DNA of 64,000 bases from Pseudomonas citronellolis. Lineage in GTDB: Bacteria; Pseudomonadota; Gammaproteobacteria; Pseudomonadales; Pseudomonadaceae. The translations under genes were made by a program, and so were the position numbers. Position 1 is the first letter of the stretch; each line of letters starts with the position of its first letter. Location of the stretch: assembly GCF_900112375.1 (NCBI RefSeq), contig NZ_FOLS01000007.1:2620-66619 (forward strand), in the 5' to 3' direction. The notes beneath the pieces were generated by a model. The model had not been told where the DNA came from and searched no databases. It was given only the letters and a program-made list of their open reading frames with translations. Below are positions 1 to 8,617 of the stretch, in pieces.

Positions 1-374
1 GTCCCTGTAGCCCGCGGGGCTCTCGCGACATCCATGTCGCATGACCTCCTGAGCGCCGGTTTCGCTCGGCCTTCTGAAGGGGCGTTTCGGTGCGCGCGGA
101 GGTTTCTCTGGAAATCCGTAGGGCGCATAACACCTACGGCGTTATCCGCCGAATCGCGGACGGAGTCCGCTCCTACGGTTACTGGGAAGCACGGGCGTAG
201 GAGCGGACTTTGTCCGCGATTGGATTCTCCGGCCACGCCGGACGCCCCGGTGGTACGAACGGCGCCCTCTCCCTTCAGGGAGAGGGTTACGGACTTTGCC
301 CTCGAACCGCCGGCCGGGCGTCCCCAGCCGGCGGCCGATTGGAGCGCGCACCGCTGCACCGGTGCGCGCCGGGC
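1..374. repeat. Intergenic repeat region with REPIN-like palindrome
   Basis: No gene is supported here. A pair of inverted arms lies at 153-177 and 196-220. Each contains the GTAGGAGCGGACT / AGTCCGCTCCTAC core typical of Pseudomonas REP elements, separated by an 18-base spacer. The same structure, with a related spacer, recurs at 26214-26281. A CCCTCTCCCTTCAGGGAGAGGG palindrome core sits near 268-289, and a degenerate GGCG..ATAAC..GTTAT..CGCC palindrome near 122-150. Open frames across this stretch follow the palindromes and have no coding character. Confidence 0.7.
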
Positions 375-1001
375 TCACTTCCCAGCAGTCAACGTGCTGT
401 AGCTGGTGATCAGGTTGCGGTAGTCCGGGATATGGCTGGAGAACAACGCCGCCAGGCCCTCGATGTCGTTGCGCCAGTCGCGGTGCAGTTCGCAGGCCAC
501 GCCGAACCAAGTCATCAGTTGCGCGCCGGCGGCTTCCATGCGGCGCCAGGCGGCGTCGCGGGTGACTTCGTTGAAGGTGCCGGAGGCGTCGGCCACCACG
601 AAGACGTCGAAGCCCTCCTCCAGGGCCGATAGCGCCGGGAAGGCCACGCAGACTTCGGTGACTACGCCGGCGATGATCAGTTGCTTCTTGCCGGTGGCCT
701 TCACCGCCTTGACGAAGTCCTCGTTGTCCCAGGCGTTGATGTTACCCGGGCGGGCGATGTACGGGGCGTCGGGGAAGAGTTCCTTCAGTTCCGGCACCAG
801 CGGGCCGTTGGGGCCGCTCTCGAAGCTGGTGGTGAGGATGGTCGGCAGCTTGAAGTACTTGGCCAGGTCCGCCAGGGCCAGCACGTTGTTCTTGAACTTG
901 TCCGGTTCGATGTCGCGCACCAGGGACAGCAGTCCGGCCTGGTGGTCGACCAGCAGCACGGCGGCCTGGGTTTTGTCGAGGCAAACATAGGGCTTGCTCA
1001 T
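375..1001 (-). CDS. ycaC: YcaC-like isochorismatase-superfamily cysteine hydrolase
   Basis: This 208-residue protein belongs to the YcaC branch of the isochorismatase/nicotinamidase superfamily. The sequence shows Asp19 in LLVDHQAG, a basic residue in the IARPGNINAWDN segment, and Cys118 in GVVTEVCVAF, which are the positions expected for the Asp-Lys/Arg-Cys centre. It closely resembles E. coli YcaC from recalled sequence. The physiological substrate of YcaC proteins is not settled. The ATG is preceded by an AGAGGAAAG ribosome site; the frame stays open upstream into the neighbouring gene, but that extension has no RBS or family similarity. A paralogue lies immediately upstream, followed by a pirin, suggesting co-transcription. 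Confidence 0.9.
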   Translation of the reverse strand: MSKPYVCLDKTQAAVLLVDHQAGLLSLVRDIEPDKFKNNVLALADLAKYFKLPTILTTSFESGPNGPLVPELKELFPDAPYIARPGNINAWDNEDFVKAVKATGKKQLIIAGVVTEVCVAFPALSALEEGFDVFVVADASGTFNEVTRDAAWRRMEAAGAQLMTWFGVACELHRDWRNDIEGLAALFSSHIPDYRNLITSYSTLTAGK

Positions 1002-1054
1002 TGCGCTTTCCTCTTGCTGGGGGAAACGCCCGGCCCGCGCCGGGCAAGGGGGCA

Positions 1055-1741
1055 TCAGCGCTGCGAATCCAGCGCTTCGTGGTTGCTCACCACCGCCTGG
1101 GCCTTGGTGTAGCTTTCGATCAGCAGGCGGTAGTGCGGGAAGATGTGGCTGTAGGCCTCGGCCCAGTCGGCGGCATCGGGGCGGTTCCAGGTGCGCTGGA
1201 TTTCCGAGCACACCGCGGCGGTGTCCATGGGCACCACGCCGGCCTGCACCACGCGGGCCAGGGTGATTTCCTGGGCGGCCTTGGAGTAGGTGCCGGAGGC
1301 GTCGATCACCGCGAACACCCGGTAGCCGGCGTTGACCGCGGCGATCGCCGGGAAGGCCATGCACACGCTGGTGATGGTGCCGGCGATGACCAGGGTCTTC
1401 TTGCCGGTCTTCTCCACTGCGGCGACGAAGTCGGGGTTGTCCCAGGCGTTGATCTCGCCCTTGCGCGCCACGTACTGCGCGTGCGGCGCGGCCTCGTGGA
1501 TCTCGGGGATCAGCGGGCCGTTGGGGCCCTGGGGCACCGAGGCGGTGGTGATCAGCGGGATCTTCGCCAGGCTCGCGATCTTCGCCAGGGTGATGGCGTT
1601 GGCGCGCAGCTCGGTCATGGGCATGTCCTTGACCGTCTGGAACAGCCCGCTCTGGTGGTCGATCAGCAGCATGGCGGTGTCGTCGGGGTCGATCACCGGG
1701 CGCTGGCCGTCGAAGTTGGCGACGTTGTCGAATCGGCTCAT
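1055..1741 (-). CDS. YcaC-family cysteine hydrolase, second copy
   Basis: This 228-residue isochorismatase-fold hydrolase is a diverged paralogue of the gene just downstream. It keeps the Asp in LLIDHQSG (Asp28), the [11 protein letters not shown] segment, and a nucleophile Cys in [10 protein letters not shown]. The N-terminus carries about nine extra residues. The start was chosen at the ATG preceded by AGGAAAC; an in-frame ATG 21 codons further up lacks a good RBS and precedes non-conserved residues. The tandem pair with pirin reads as an oxidative-stress or xenobiotic-response unit, which is an inference. The substrate is unknown. Confidence 0.88.
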   Translation of the reverse strand: MSRFDNVANFDGQRPVIDPDDTAMLLIDHQSGLFQTVKDMPMTELRANAITLAKIASLAKIPLITTASVPQGPNGPLIPEIHEAAPHAQYVARKGEINAWDNPDFVAAVEKTGKKTLVIAGTITSVCMAFPAIAAVNAGYRVFAVIDASGTYSKAAQEITLARVVQAGVVPMDTAAVCSEIQRTWNRPDAADWAEAYSHIFPHYRLLIESYTKAQAVVSNHEALDSQR

Positions 1742-1840
1742 TTTCGTTTCCTCGCAAGTGGGCGTCCTGCCCGAATGGCCCGCGCGTCCCGGGCGGGCGT
1801 CCAACCAGACTAGGCGCTGGCCGAGTCCGGCACGTGACGC

Positions 1841-2707
1841 TCAGCCGGCCATCTGTCCGAAACGCCCGTGGCGGAAGTCGTCGAGGGCCTGCTCGATCTG
1901 CTCGCGGCTGTTCATGACGAAGGGGCCGTAGCCGACGATGGGTTCGTCCAGCGGCTCGCCGGACAGCAGCAGCGCCAGGGCGTCGCTTTCGGTCTCGATG
2001 TGGATGGCATCGCCTTGCCGTTCGAACAGCACCAGTTGGCCCTCCTCCGCCCGTTGCCCGCCGTTCAGCCGCAGGCTGCCGCGCAGCACCACCAGCGCCG
2101 TGTTGCGGCCCGGCTCGACGCGCAGCTCGAAGGCCTTGCCGGCGTTCAGGCGCAGGTCCCACAGGTCCAGCGGACTGAAGCTGTGGGCCGGACCGCGATG
2201 GCTGCGGTAGTCGCCGGCGATCACCCGCAGCTGGCCGGCGCCGCCGGGCAGCTCGGCGCGGGGGATGCTGGCGTCCAGCAGGGTCTGGTAGGCCGGCGCG
2301 GCGAGCTTGTCGCGCGCCGGCAGGTTCACCCACAGCTGCACCATGTGCAGGGTGCCGCCGCTACGGCTGAAGGCTGGGGCGTGGTATTCCTCGTGGAGGA
2401 TGCCGGCGCCGGCGGTCATCCATTGCACGTCGCCGGGGCCGATGCGCCCGCCGGCGCCGCTGGAGTCGCGGTGCTCCAGCTCGCCCTGGTAGACCAGGGT
2501 GACGGTCTCGAAGCCGCGGTGCGGGTGCTGGCCGACACCGCGGCGCGCGCCGTCGCCGGGGAAGTCCTGCGGCCCGGCGTGGTCGAGCAGCAGGAAGGGG
2601 CTGAGCTGGTCGCCCAGGCGGTCGTAGGAGAACAGGGTGCGGACCGGGAAGCCGTCGCCGACCCAGTGCGGACGCGGGGCGCTGTAGATGCCGAGGATGT
2701 CTTTCAT
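1841..2707 (-). CDS. Pirin family protein (bicupin)
   Basis: This 288-residue bicupin matches the full length of bacterial pirins. The N-terminal cupin has the metal-binding signature HPHRGFETVT followed by GAGILHEE, giving the usual three His and one Glu ligands. The C-terminal cupin is present but lacks a second ligand set. Pirins are iron-containing; some have quercetinase activity and others act as redox-sensitive partners of transcription factors or enzymes, so the exact role is open. The ATG follows an AGGAGG ribosome site. It is divergent from the LysR gene at 2807 with a short shared intergenic region, so that LysR protein is the likely regulator of the pirin-ycaC genes. Confidence 0.92.
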   Translation of the reverse strand: MKDILGIYSAPRPHWVGDGFPVRTLFSYDRLGDQLSPFLLLDHAGPQDFPGDGARRGVGQHPHRGFETVTLVYQGELEHRDSSGAGGRIGPGDVQWMTAGAGILHEEYHAPAFSRSGGTLHMVQLWVNLPARDKLAAPAYQTLLDASIPRAELPGGAGQLRVIAGDYRSHRGPAHSFSPLDLWDLRLNAGKAFELRVEPGRNTALVVLRGSLRLNGGQRAEEGQLVLFERQGDAIHIETESDALALLLSGEPLDEPIVGYGPFVMNSREQIEQALDDFRHGRFGQMAG

Positions 2708-2806
2708 GGGGTGCCTCCTGAGTGCATGGAGACACCTTAGGACTGCAACGCTACAGCCGGTAGACTGCGAAAATCACCTTCAGCGTTCCATATGGAGAAC
2801 AGCGCC

Positions 2807-3712
2807 GTGGAAGACCTCAACGACCTCTACTACTTCGCCCAGGTGGTCGAGCATGGCGGCTTCGCCCCGGCCGGGCGGGCCCTGGGCGAGCCCAAGTCGA
2901 AGCTCAGCCGGCGCATCGCCGCCCTGGAGGAACGCCTGGGCGTGCGCCTGATCCAGCGTTCCACCCGGCACTTCTCGGTGACCGAGATCGGCCAGGACTA
3001 CCACCGCCACTGCCTGGCCATGCTGGTGGAAGCCGAGGGCGCCGCCGAGGTCATCGAGCGCCACCGCGCCGAGCCCCAGGGCCGGGTGCGGCTGAGCTGC
3101 CCCACGGCGCTGCTGAACTTCTGGGTCGGCCCGATGCTGGCCGAGTTCATGCTGCGCTACCCGCTGGTGGAGCTGCAGGTGGAAGCCACCAACCGCCAGG
3201 TGGACCTGATCCAGGAAGGCTTCGACATTGCCCTGCGCGTGCGCTTCCCGCCGCTGGAAGGCAGCGAGCTGGTGATGAAGGTGCTGGGCGAGAGCCGGCA
3301 GATGGTGGTGGGCGCGCCGGCCCTGCGCCAGCGCCTGGGCGAGCGCCCCTCGCCCACCGAGGTGGCGGCGCTGCCGACGCTGCACTGGGGCTCGCCGCAA
3401 CGTGAGTACCAATGGCAGCTGGACGGCCCCGAGGGGGTACGCGCCCAGGCCCGCTACCAGCCGCGGCTGATCACCGACGACCTGATGGCGCTGCGCCAGG
3501 CGGCGCTGGCCGGGGTGGGCGCCGTGCACCTGCCCTCGGTGGTGGTGCGCGAGCAACTGGCCGGCGGCAGCCTGGTCAACCTGCTGCCGGACTGGGCGCC
3601 GCGCACCGGCATCGTGCATGCCGTCTACCCTTCCCGGCGCGGCCTGCTGCCGTCGGTGCGCGGCTTGCTGGACTTCCTCGGCCAGGGCTTCGCCCACAGC
3701 GACATGGCCTGA
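2807..3712 (+). CDS. LysR-type transcriptional regulator
   Basis: This 301-residue LysR-type regulator has an N-terminal winged helix-turn-helix (residues about 1-60, DLYYFAQVVEHGGF and SKLSRRIAALEERLG) and a C-terminal periplasmic-binding-like effector domain. The GTG at 2807 was chosen because GGAGA lies eight bases upstream and the resulting N-terminus (MEDLNDLYYF) fits the family. An in-frame ATG at 2792 would add five residues but has no RBS. The gene is divergent from the pirin gene, the usual arrangement for a LysR protein controlling its neighbour. The effector is not predictable from sequence. Confidence 0.88.
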   Translation: MEDLNDLYYFAQVVEHGGFAPAGRALGEPKSKLSRRIAALEERLGVRLIQRSTRHFSVTEIGQDYHRHCLAMLVEAEGAAEVIERHRAEPQGRVRLSCPTALLNFWVGPMLAEFMLRYPLVELQVEATNRQVDLIQEGFDIALRVRFPPLEGSELVMKVLGESRQMVVGAPALRQRLGERPSPTEVAALPTLHWGSPQREYQWQLDGPEGVRAQARYQPRLITDDLMALRQAALAGVGAVHLPSVVVREQLAGGSLVNLLPDWAPRTGIVHAVYPSRRGLLPSVRGLLDFLGQGFAHSDMA

Positions 3713-3749
3713 CGCCCGGGGCCTAGCGGCGCAGGCGCCCGCCATCCCG

Positions 3750-4217
3750 CTATTCGCAGAAGCGCCCTTGCCGCGCCTCGGGCATCAGCTCCAGGTACTG
3801 GCGGCCGCTCATGTGCACCACGGCGTTGTGGTCACCGGCCTCGAAGTAGATGTCCGCCTGCTCGCCCAGGGATTCATCGATCAGGGTTTCCAGGCCGAAC
3901 AGGCTGCCCACCGCCGGGATGGCGCCGGGCGCGCAGTCCTCGAAGCGCGCGGAGAAATCGCCCTCGCGGGCCAGGCGCCAGTTGCGCCGGGTGAGCTTGT
4001 GCACCTTGTGCAGGTCGACCTGGCGGCTGGCCGGCACCACGGCCATCAGCCAGTGGCCCTGGAAGTCGTCGAGGATCACCGGCTTGGCCATCTGCTGCGG
4101 CGGCACGCCGGCGCGGCGGGCGGCCTCGCGGGTGGTCATGGACGTGGCGTGGGGCAACAGGTCGTAGCGGCTGCGGTGCTGCGACAGGCAATTCTGCAAG
4201 CGACTGGACATGCTCAT
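3750..4217 (-). CDS. YbaK/ProX-type aminoacyl-tRNA deacylase
   Basis: This 155-residue protein has the YbaK/EbsC editing fold, a single domain spanning nearly the whole protein, that hydrolyses mischarged aminoacyl-tRNAs in trans. The central MAKPVIL segment supplies the conserved lysine, and GAIPAVGSLFG matches the family glycine-rich loop. The ATG at 4217 follows GGAGG; a second ATG two codons in is possible. It lies downstream of the mevalonate operon on the same strand, across about 130 bases, and is probably unrelated in function. The tRNA specificity cannot be told from sequence. Confidence 0.85.
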   Translation of the reverse strand: MSMSSRLQNCLSQHRSRYDLLPHATSMTTREAARRAGVPPQQMAKPVILDDFQGHWLMAVVPASRQVDLHKVHKLTRRNWRLAREGDFSARFEDCAPGAIPAVGSLFGLETLIDESLGEQADIYFEAGDHNAVVHMSGRQYLELMPEARQGRFCE

Positions 4218-4351
4218 GGCTCACCTCCGGGAAGCGGCGCCGCCCCACTGCCCCGTGGCGCCGGCGCGGCCGGCTGGCGGAGGCTTCCCGCCCCCGTTTG
4301 CTCCAGTCTAGCGCCGCCGCCCCGGCACGGGCGGCGGGCCGACCAGGGGCG

Positions 4352-5734
4352 TCAGTCGGCCAGCGCGAGCAGCGCCGGCACGCTGAGCACGGCGGTGTAG
4401 AAGCCCATGAACTGCACGCCGATGTTGAAGCCCAGGAAGCGCCCGAGCAGGCCGCCGACCAGGCCCATGCTGAGGATCACCAGCAGGCCCAGCAGCCCGC
4501 CCTCCCACAGGCCGACCACCAGGATCAGGCCGACGAAGGTGGCGATCACCGCCTCGTGGCTCACGCGCTGCGAGACGAACGCGGCGGCGCGGTGGGCGAA
4601 GTTCATCGCGAAGGGATAGGCGACGAGCGCCGCCACCAGCACCGCCAGCAGGCCGACCACGAGGAATTCCCAGGGCCCCATCAGGCTGTGCAGGTTGTGC
4701 ACCTGGCCGCTGGCGGCATCCACGTGGAAGCGCGGCGGCGCGTTGAACAGCGGCGCCGCCGGGCCCGCGGCCACCGGGCTGAGCGGCAGGCCGAAGGCGA
4801 TCAGCGGGATCATCGCCTCGGCGATGTAGGTGGATTCGGTCACCCCGTTGCGCACGGCCAGCACCGAGGTCAGGCGGTGGTAGGCGTGGCGGATGCGCGA
4901 ACCGACGACCTCGCCGAGGATCACCGTCATGGCCACCGGGCTGAACACGAAGGTGGCGCTGGACAGCGCGGCGGTGCCGAGGGTCCAGCCGGTCTGGCGG
5001 CGGTCGAGCACCTTGAGCGGGTTGGGGAAGTAGCCGTCCCAGCCCTTCACGTCCGGCGCCAGGGCGAAGGTGCGCGGCTCGCTGCGGCGCATGCGCTGGC
5101 GCTCGGCGGGCGCCAGCAGGGCGAACAGCGAGACGATCAGCGGCCCCACGGCGATGCCGAGGAAGTAGCTGACCGTAAGCTTCACCCCGTGCTGGGCGGT
5201 CAGCGTCTGCAGCGCCACGATCAGCAGCACGAAGGGCCCCAGGGCCAGCAGCGCGGCCCAGCGCCCGGCGGAGAACCAGGCGATGGCCAGGGCCGCGCAG
5301 AGGAACACCCAGGGCGCCGCCTGCTTGATGGCCGCGCCGAAGGGCGCCAGCAACACCGCGAAGAGCACCGCCAAGGGCACGGCGATGAACGCCGCCAGCA
5401 CCGCGCCGGAGATCATCTTGCGCAGGGCGATGTGCGGCACGCCGAGGTTGCGCAGGAAGTTCGCCTCGCGCATCAGCGGCGTGGCCATGGTGTCGCCGGG
5501 GATGCCCAGCAGCGCCGTGGGCACCGCGTGGGTCATGTGCTTGGCCACCGCGCCGGCGAGGAAGAAGGCGAACACCCCGGCCGGCGCCACGCCCAGCAGC
5601 ACCACCAGCAGGGTCAGCGGCGCCAGGGTGGTGGTTTCGTCGCTGCCGGAGACCAGGCCGATGGCGGCGAACAGCAGCGCCCCGGTCACGGCCATCAGCA
5701 GGGCGATGGGCAACTGCTCGATGAAAAGCTCCAT
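4352..5734 (-). CDS. TctA-like (tripartite tricarboxylate transporter family) permease
   Basis: This 460-residue integral membrane protein has roughly ten or more hydrophobic segments and a TctA-like GIPGD segment in ALLGIPGDTMATPLM. It is shorter and more diverged than typical TctA proteins of about 500 residues, so the family call is moderate. It overlaps the small membrane protein upstream (TGATG junction) and is the last gene of the mvaA-mvaB operon. The context points to uptake of mevalonate or HMG, which is an inference. No periplasmic TctC-type binding protein is encoded nearby. Confidence 0.65.
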   Translation of the reverse strand: MELFIEQLPIALLMAVTGALLFAAIGLVSGSDETTTLAPLTLLVVLLGVAPAGVFAFFLAGAVAKHMTHAVPTALLGIPGDTMATPLMREANFLRNLGVPHIALRKMISGAVLAAFIAVPLAVLFAVLLAPFGAAIKQAAPWVFLCAALAIAWFSAGRWAALLALGPFVLLIVALQTLTAQHGVKLTVSYFLGIAVGPLIVSLFALLAPAERQRMRRSEPRTFALAPDVKGWDGYFPNPLKVLDRRQTGWTLGTAALSSATFVFSPVAMTVILGEVVGSRIRHAYHRLTSVLAVRNGVTESTYIAEAMIPLIAFGLPLSPVAAGPAAPLFNAPPRFHVDAASGQVHNLHSLMGPWEFLVVGLLAVLVAALVAYPFAMNFAHRAAAFVSQRVSHEAVIATFVGLILVVGLWEGGLLGLLVILSMGLVGGLLGRFLGFNIGVQFMGFYTAVLSVPALLALAD

Positions 5735-6225
5735 CAGGCCGCCCCTCCCGTTGCCGGCGCCACGGCGGGCGCGGGCTTCTCCCGGGGCGCGCTCGCCTGG
5801 GCGAACAGCTCGTACAGCTGGACTTCCTTCAGCTCCGCCAGCACCTCCGGCGGCAGTTCGTGCAATTCGCCGAGGCCGCCGTATTCGGCCTCCAGCTCGC
5901 GCAGGGCGCGCTCGCGCCAGGCGGCGTCGGCCACGTGCTCGACCACCCGGCGCTTGGGCTTGAACAGCACGGCGCTGATCGCCCCGCCGGCCAGGCAGCC
6001 GAGGATGCCCACCAGCATGGCGTAGGCGCGGGCCATCTGCGCCGATTCGACGACGCCGAGGAACAGCCGCTCGGCGAGCAGGAAGGCGCCCAGGCTGACC
6101 AGCGCGCCTATGGCGATGGCGCCGGCCAGGTGGCGGCTGTCGACGGTGTCGCCCCAGACTTCGTAGAGCCGGGAGTCGGATTGGGGGTTCGGCGCTGGCA
6201 GCGGCGCCGTTTCGTGGATGTTCAT
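5734..6225 (-). CDS. Small membrane protein of the mevalonate operon, possible TctB analogue
   Basis: I do not recognise a characterised family. The 163-residue product has a polar N-terminus of about 33 residues, two hydrophobic segments (about residues 34-56 and 64-87), then a charged cytoplasmic-like tail rich in Glu, Arg and Leu that ends in an Ala/Pro-rich stretch. An AGGAG site precedes the ATG. The stop overlaps the start of the TctA-like permease, implying coupled translation. Its position resembles that of TctB, the small permease of tripartite transporters, but TctB normally has four membrane segments, so this is only an analogy. Confidence 0.7.
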   Translation of the reverse strand: MNIHETAPLPAPNPQSDSRLYEVWGDTVDSRHLAGAIAIGALVSLGAFLLAERLFLGVVESAQMARAYAMLVGILGCLAGGAISAVLFKPKRRVVEHVADAAWRERALRELEAEYGGLGELHELPPEVLAELKEVQLYELFAQASAPREKPAPAVAPATGGAA

Positions 6226-6257
6226 GGTGTGGCTCCTGCCCTGCCGGGCTCTTGTTG

Positions 6258-7184
6258 TTATGGCGCGGTCGCGCAGGTTCGCGGCTGCCGCTCGGCGGCC
6301 ACCAGGGCGCGGCCGGCGCGCGAGGCGTTGGGCCGGCCCAGGCGGCGGCTGATGAGGGTGCCCAGGCGGGCCACGGCCGGCAGGTCGATACCGGTGGCGT
6401 AGCCCATGCCGTGCAGCAGGTGCAGCACGTCCTCGGTGGCAACGTTGCCGCCGGCCCCCGGCGAATAAGGGCAGCCGCCGAGGCCGGCAAGCGAGCTGTC
6501 GAAGGTGCGCACCCCGGCCTGCAGCGCCGCGAGCAGGTTGGCCAGGGCCATGCCGAAGGTGTCGTGGAAGTGCCCGGCGAGCGCCGTCAGCGGCAGGCGC
6601 TGGGCGCAATGCTCCAGCAGCCGCGCGGTGGCGTCCGGGGTGCCCTTGCCGAGGGTGTCGCCCAGGCTGATCTCGTAGCAGCCCAGGGCATGCAGACGCT
6701 CGGCCACCTCGCCGGCCTGCTGCGGCGCCACCGGGCCGCTGTAGGGGCAGTCGAGCACGCAGGACACGTAGCCGCGCACCCGCACGCCCCGCTCGCGGGC
6801 CAGGGCCAGCACCGGTTCGAAGCGGAGCAGGCTGTCGTCGATGGAGCAGTTGATGTTGCGCTGGGAGAAGGCCTCGGAGGCGGCGGCGAACACCGCCACC
6901 TCCTCGCAGCCCGCCGCCAGCGCCGCCTCCAGGCCCACCAGGTTGGGCACCAGGGCGCTGAAGCGCACCCCGGGCCGGCGCCCGAGGCGCCGCAGCACCT
7001 CGTCGCTGCCGGCCATCTGCGGCACCCAGCGCGGCGAGACGAAGGCGCCGGCCTCGATGTGCCGCAGCCCGGCGTCCGCCAGCTGCCGGACCAGATCGAT
7101 GCGCGCCTCCACGGGCAGCACCTGTGGCTCGTTCTGCAGACCGTCGCGCGGGCCGACCTCGACGATCCTGACGAAGCCGCTCAT
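6258..7184 (-). CDS. mvaB: Hydroxymethylglutaryl-CoA lyase
   Basis: HMG-CoA lyase cleaves (S)-HMG-CoA to acetoacetate and acetyl-CoA, the second step of mevalonate catabolism. The 308-residue protein is a TIM barrel of the HMGL-like family. It shows the N-terminal [11 protein letters not shown] motif with the catalytic Arg and Asp, the metal-binding HFHDTFG segment, and the loop [14 protein letters not shown] with the family cysteine. It begins at an ATG overlapping the mvaA stop (ATGA), the same mvaA-mvaB order as in Pseudomonas mevalonii. It may also serve leucine degradation in general, but the immediate partner argues for mevalonate use. Confidence 0.93.
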   Translation of the reverse strand: MSGFVRIVEVGPRDGLQNEPQVLPVEARIDLVRQLADAGLRHIEAGAFVSPRWVPQMAGSDEVLRRLGRRPGVRFSALVPNLVGLEAALAAGCEEVAVFAAASEAFSQRNINCSIDDSLLRFEPVLALARERGVRVRGYVSCVLDCPYSGPVAPQQAGEVAERLHALGCYEISLGDTLGKGTPDATARLLEHCAQRLPLTALAGHFHDTFGMALANLLAALQAGVRTFDSSLAGLGGCPYSPGAGGNVATEDVLHLLHGMGYATGIDLPAVARLGTLISRRLGRPNASRAGRALVAAERQPRTCATAP

Positions 7185-8479
7185 GCGCCGCGCCTTTCGC
7201 GCAGCAGTTCCACGGCGCGGTCGGCGCGCACGTCGCCGGCTTCCACCAGGCGCCGCGCCAGCCAGTCCACTTCCTCGCCGCGGGCGCCGGCCACCAGGGC
7301 GATGTTGCGCGCGTGCAGCGCCATGTGGCCGCGCTGGATGCCTTCGCAGGCCAGGGCGCGCAAGGCCCCGAGGTTCTGCGCCAGGCCCACGGCCACGGCG
7401 ATTTCGGCCAGTTCCTGGGCGCTGCGCACGGCGAGGATGCGCAGCGACAGCTGGGCCAGCGGATGGGTGCGGGTGGCGCCGCCGACCAGGCCCACCGGCA
7501 TGGGCATCTCGATGCTGCCCACCAGGTGGCCTTCGGCGTCCTTCTCCCAGGTGCTCAGCGAGCCGTAGTGGCCGCTGCGGCAGGCATAGGCGTGGGCGCC
7601 AGCCTCCACGGCGCGCCAGTCGTTGCCGGTGGCGACGATCAGGGGGTCAATACCGTTCATGATGCCCTTGTTGTGTGTGGCCGCGCGGTAGGGGTCGACG
7701 GCGGCGAAGCAGTAGGCGTCGAGGATGCCCTCGATCACCGCTTCGCCGCTGTAGTCCGGCGACTGCAACTGTTGTGGGGCGATACGGACCTGGGCCCGGG
7801 CCAGGCGCAGGTCGGCGAGGTTGGAGAGGATGCGCAGGCGCGCCTGGCCGCCGGTGATGCGTTCCATCAGCGGGGCCACGGCCTCCGCCATGGTGTTCAC
7901 CGTGTTGGCGCCCATGGCGTCGCGCACGTCGACGATCAGGTGGGCCACCAGCATCGGCCCGCGCGGGCTGTCGGCGAAGCAGTGCACTTCCAGGTCGCGG
8001 CAGCCGCCGCCCAGGCTGTTGAGCAACTGGTCCTTGCGGTTGGCCAGCTCGACGATCTCGTCCTTGTGCCGCAGCAGCGCCAGGCGCGCGTTGAACGGGT
8101 CGCCCAGGCCCACCAGTTGGACCTGGGCGCGCATCAGCGGCGCGCTGCTGGAGGTCTGGAAGCCGCCGCCGGCGCGGGCCAGCTTGGCCATGTAGGAGGC
8201 GGCGGCGACGATCGACGGCTCCTCCACCACCATCGGCACCAGCAGCTCGCGGCCGTTGACCACGAAGTTGCTGGCCACCGCGTAGGGCAGCTCGAAGGTG
8301 CCGAGCACGTTCTCGATCATGCCGTTGGCCACCGCCAGCGGCAGTGCGCCGGGTGTGCCCAGGTGCTGCAGTTCGGGCAACTGCAGCAGGGCCTCGAGGT
8401 GGTCGAGGCGCTGGCGTGGCGACAGGTTGCGGAATTCGGGAAGGCGGGAATCGATGAGCATCGGGGCGTCCATTGTCAT
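7181..8479 (-). CDS. mvaA: Degradative class II HMG-CoA reductase
   Basis: This 432-residue enzyme oxidises mevalonate plus CoA to HMG-CoA with NAD and strongly resembles the P. mevalonii enzyme. It shows [13 protein letters not shown] (catalytic Glu), [26 protein letters not shown] (catalytic Lys and following Asp) and a late [10 protein letters not shown] segment with the catalytic His. There is no membrane anchor, as expected for class II. The start is either the ATG at 8479 or the one at 8473; neither has a strong ribosome site. It leads an operon with mvaB, a small membrane protein and a TctA-like permease. The divergent MocR regulator and its palindromic intergenic site suggest substrate-controlled expression. 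Confidence 0.95.
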   Translation of the reverse strand: MTMDAPMLIDSRLPEFRNLSPRQRLDHLEALLQLPELQHLGTPGALPLAVANGMIENVLGTFELPYAVASNFVVNGRELLVPMVVEEPSIVAAASYMAKLARAGGGFQTSSSAPLMRAQVQLVGLGDPFNARLALLRHKDEIVELANRKDQLLNSLGGGCRDLEVHCFADSPRGPMLVAHLIVDVRDAMGANTVNTMAEAVAPLMERITGGQARLRILSNLADLRLARAQVRIAPQQLQSPDYSGEAVIEGILDAYCFAAVDPYRAATHNKGIMNGIDPLIVATGNDWRAVEAGAHAYACRSGHYGSLSTWEKDAEGHLVGSIEMPMPVGLVGGATRTHPLAQLSLRILAVRSAQELAEIAVAVGLAQNLGALRALACEGIQRGHMALHARNIALVAGARGEEVDWLARRLVEAGDVRADRAVELLRERRGA

Positions 8480-8561
8480 TCTTGTGCGTCGCTCTTGTGG
8501 GATGCGGGCGGCGAAGGGCCGCCCGAGGCCCCAAGGTGCTATGACTGGTCCCGCTGTTGAA

Positions 8562-8598
8562 GGTACAGTTCGCTCCAACAGTACCCACACTGTACCCA
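8562..8598. promoter_or_regulatory. Candidate MocR operator between mvaA and its regulator
   Basis: Three related half-sites are packed here: GGTACAGT at 8562-8569, CAGTACCCA at 8579-8587 and CTGTACCCA at 8590-8598. The first and last form an inverted repeat (GGTACAGT / ACTGTACC), and the second and third form a direct repeat. MocR-type regulators commonly bind mixed direct and inverted repeats in the divergent intergenic region next to their own gene, so this fits. The site lies 20 to 56 bases before the regulator start and 83 or more before mvaA. Confidence 0.55.
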
Positions 8599-8617
8599 TG
8601 ACAGCCCGGAGACCGCC

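Noticed and set aside
375-2333. A single 652-residue protein covering the first ycaC, the second ycaC region and part of pirin
   Set aside because: Only the last 208 residues have family similarity; the rest is out-of-frame reading of neighbouring genes without a stop.
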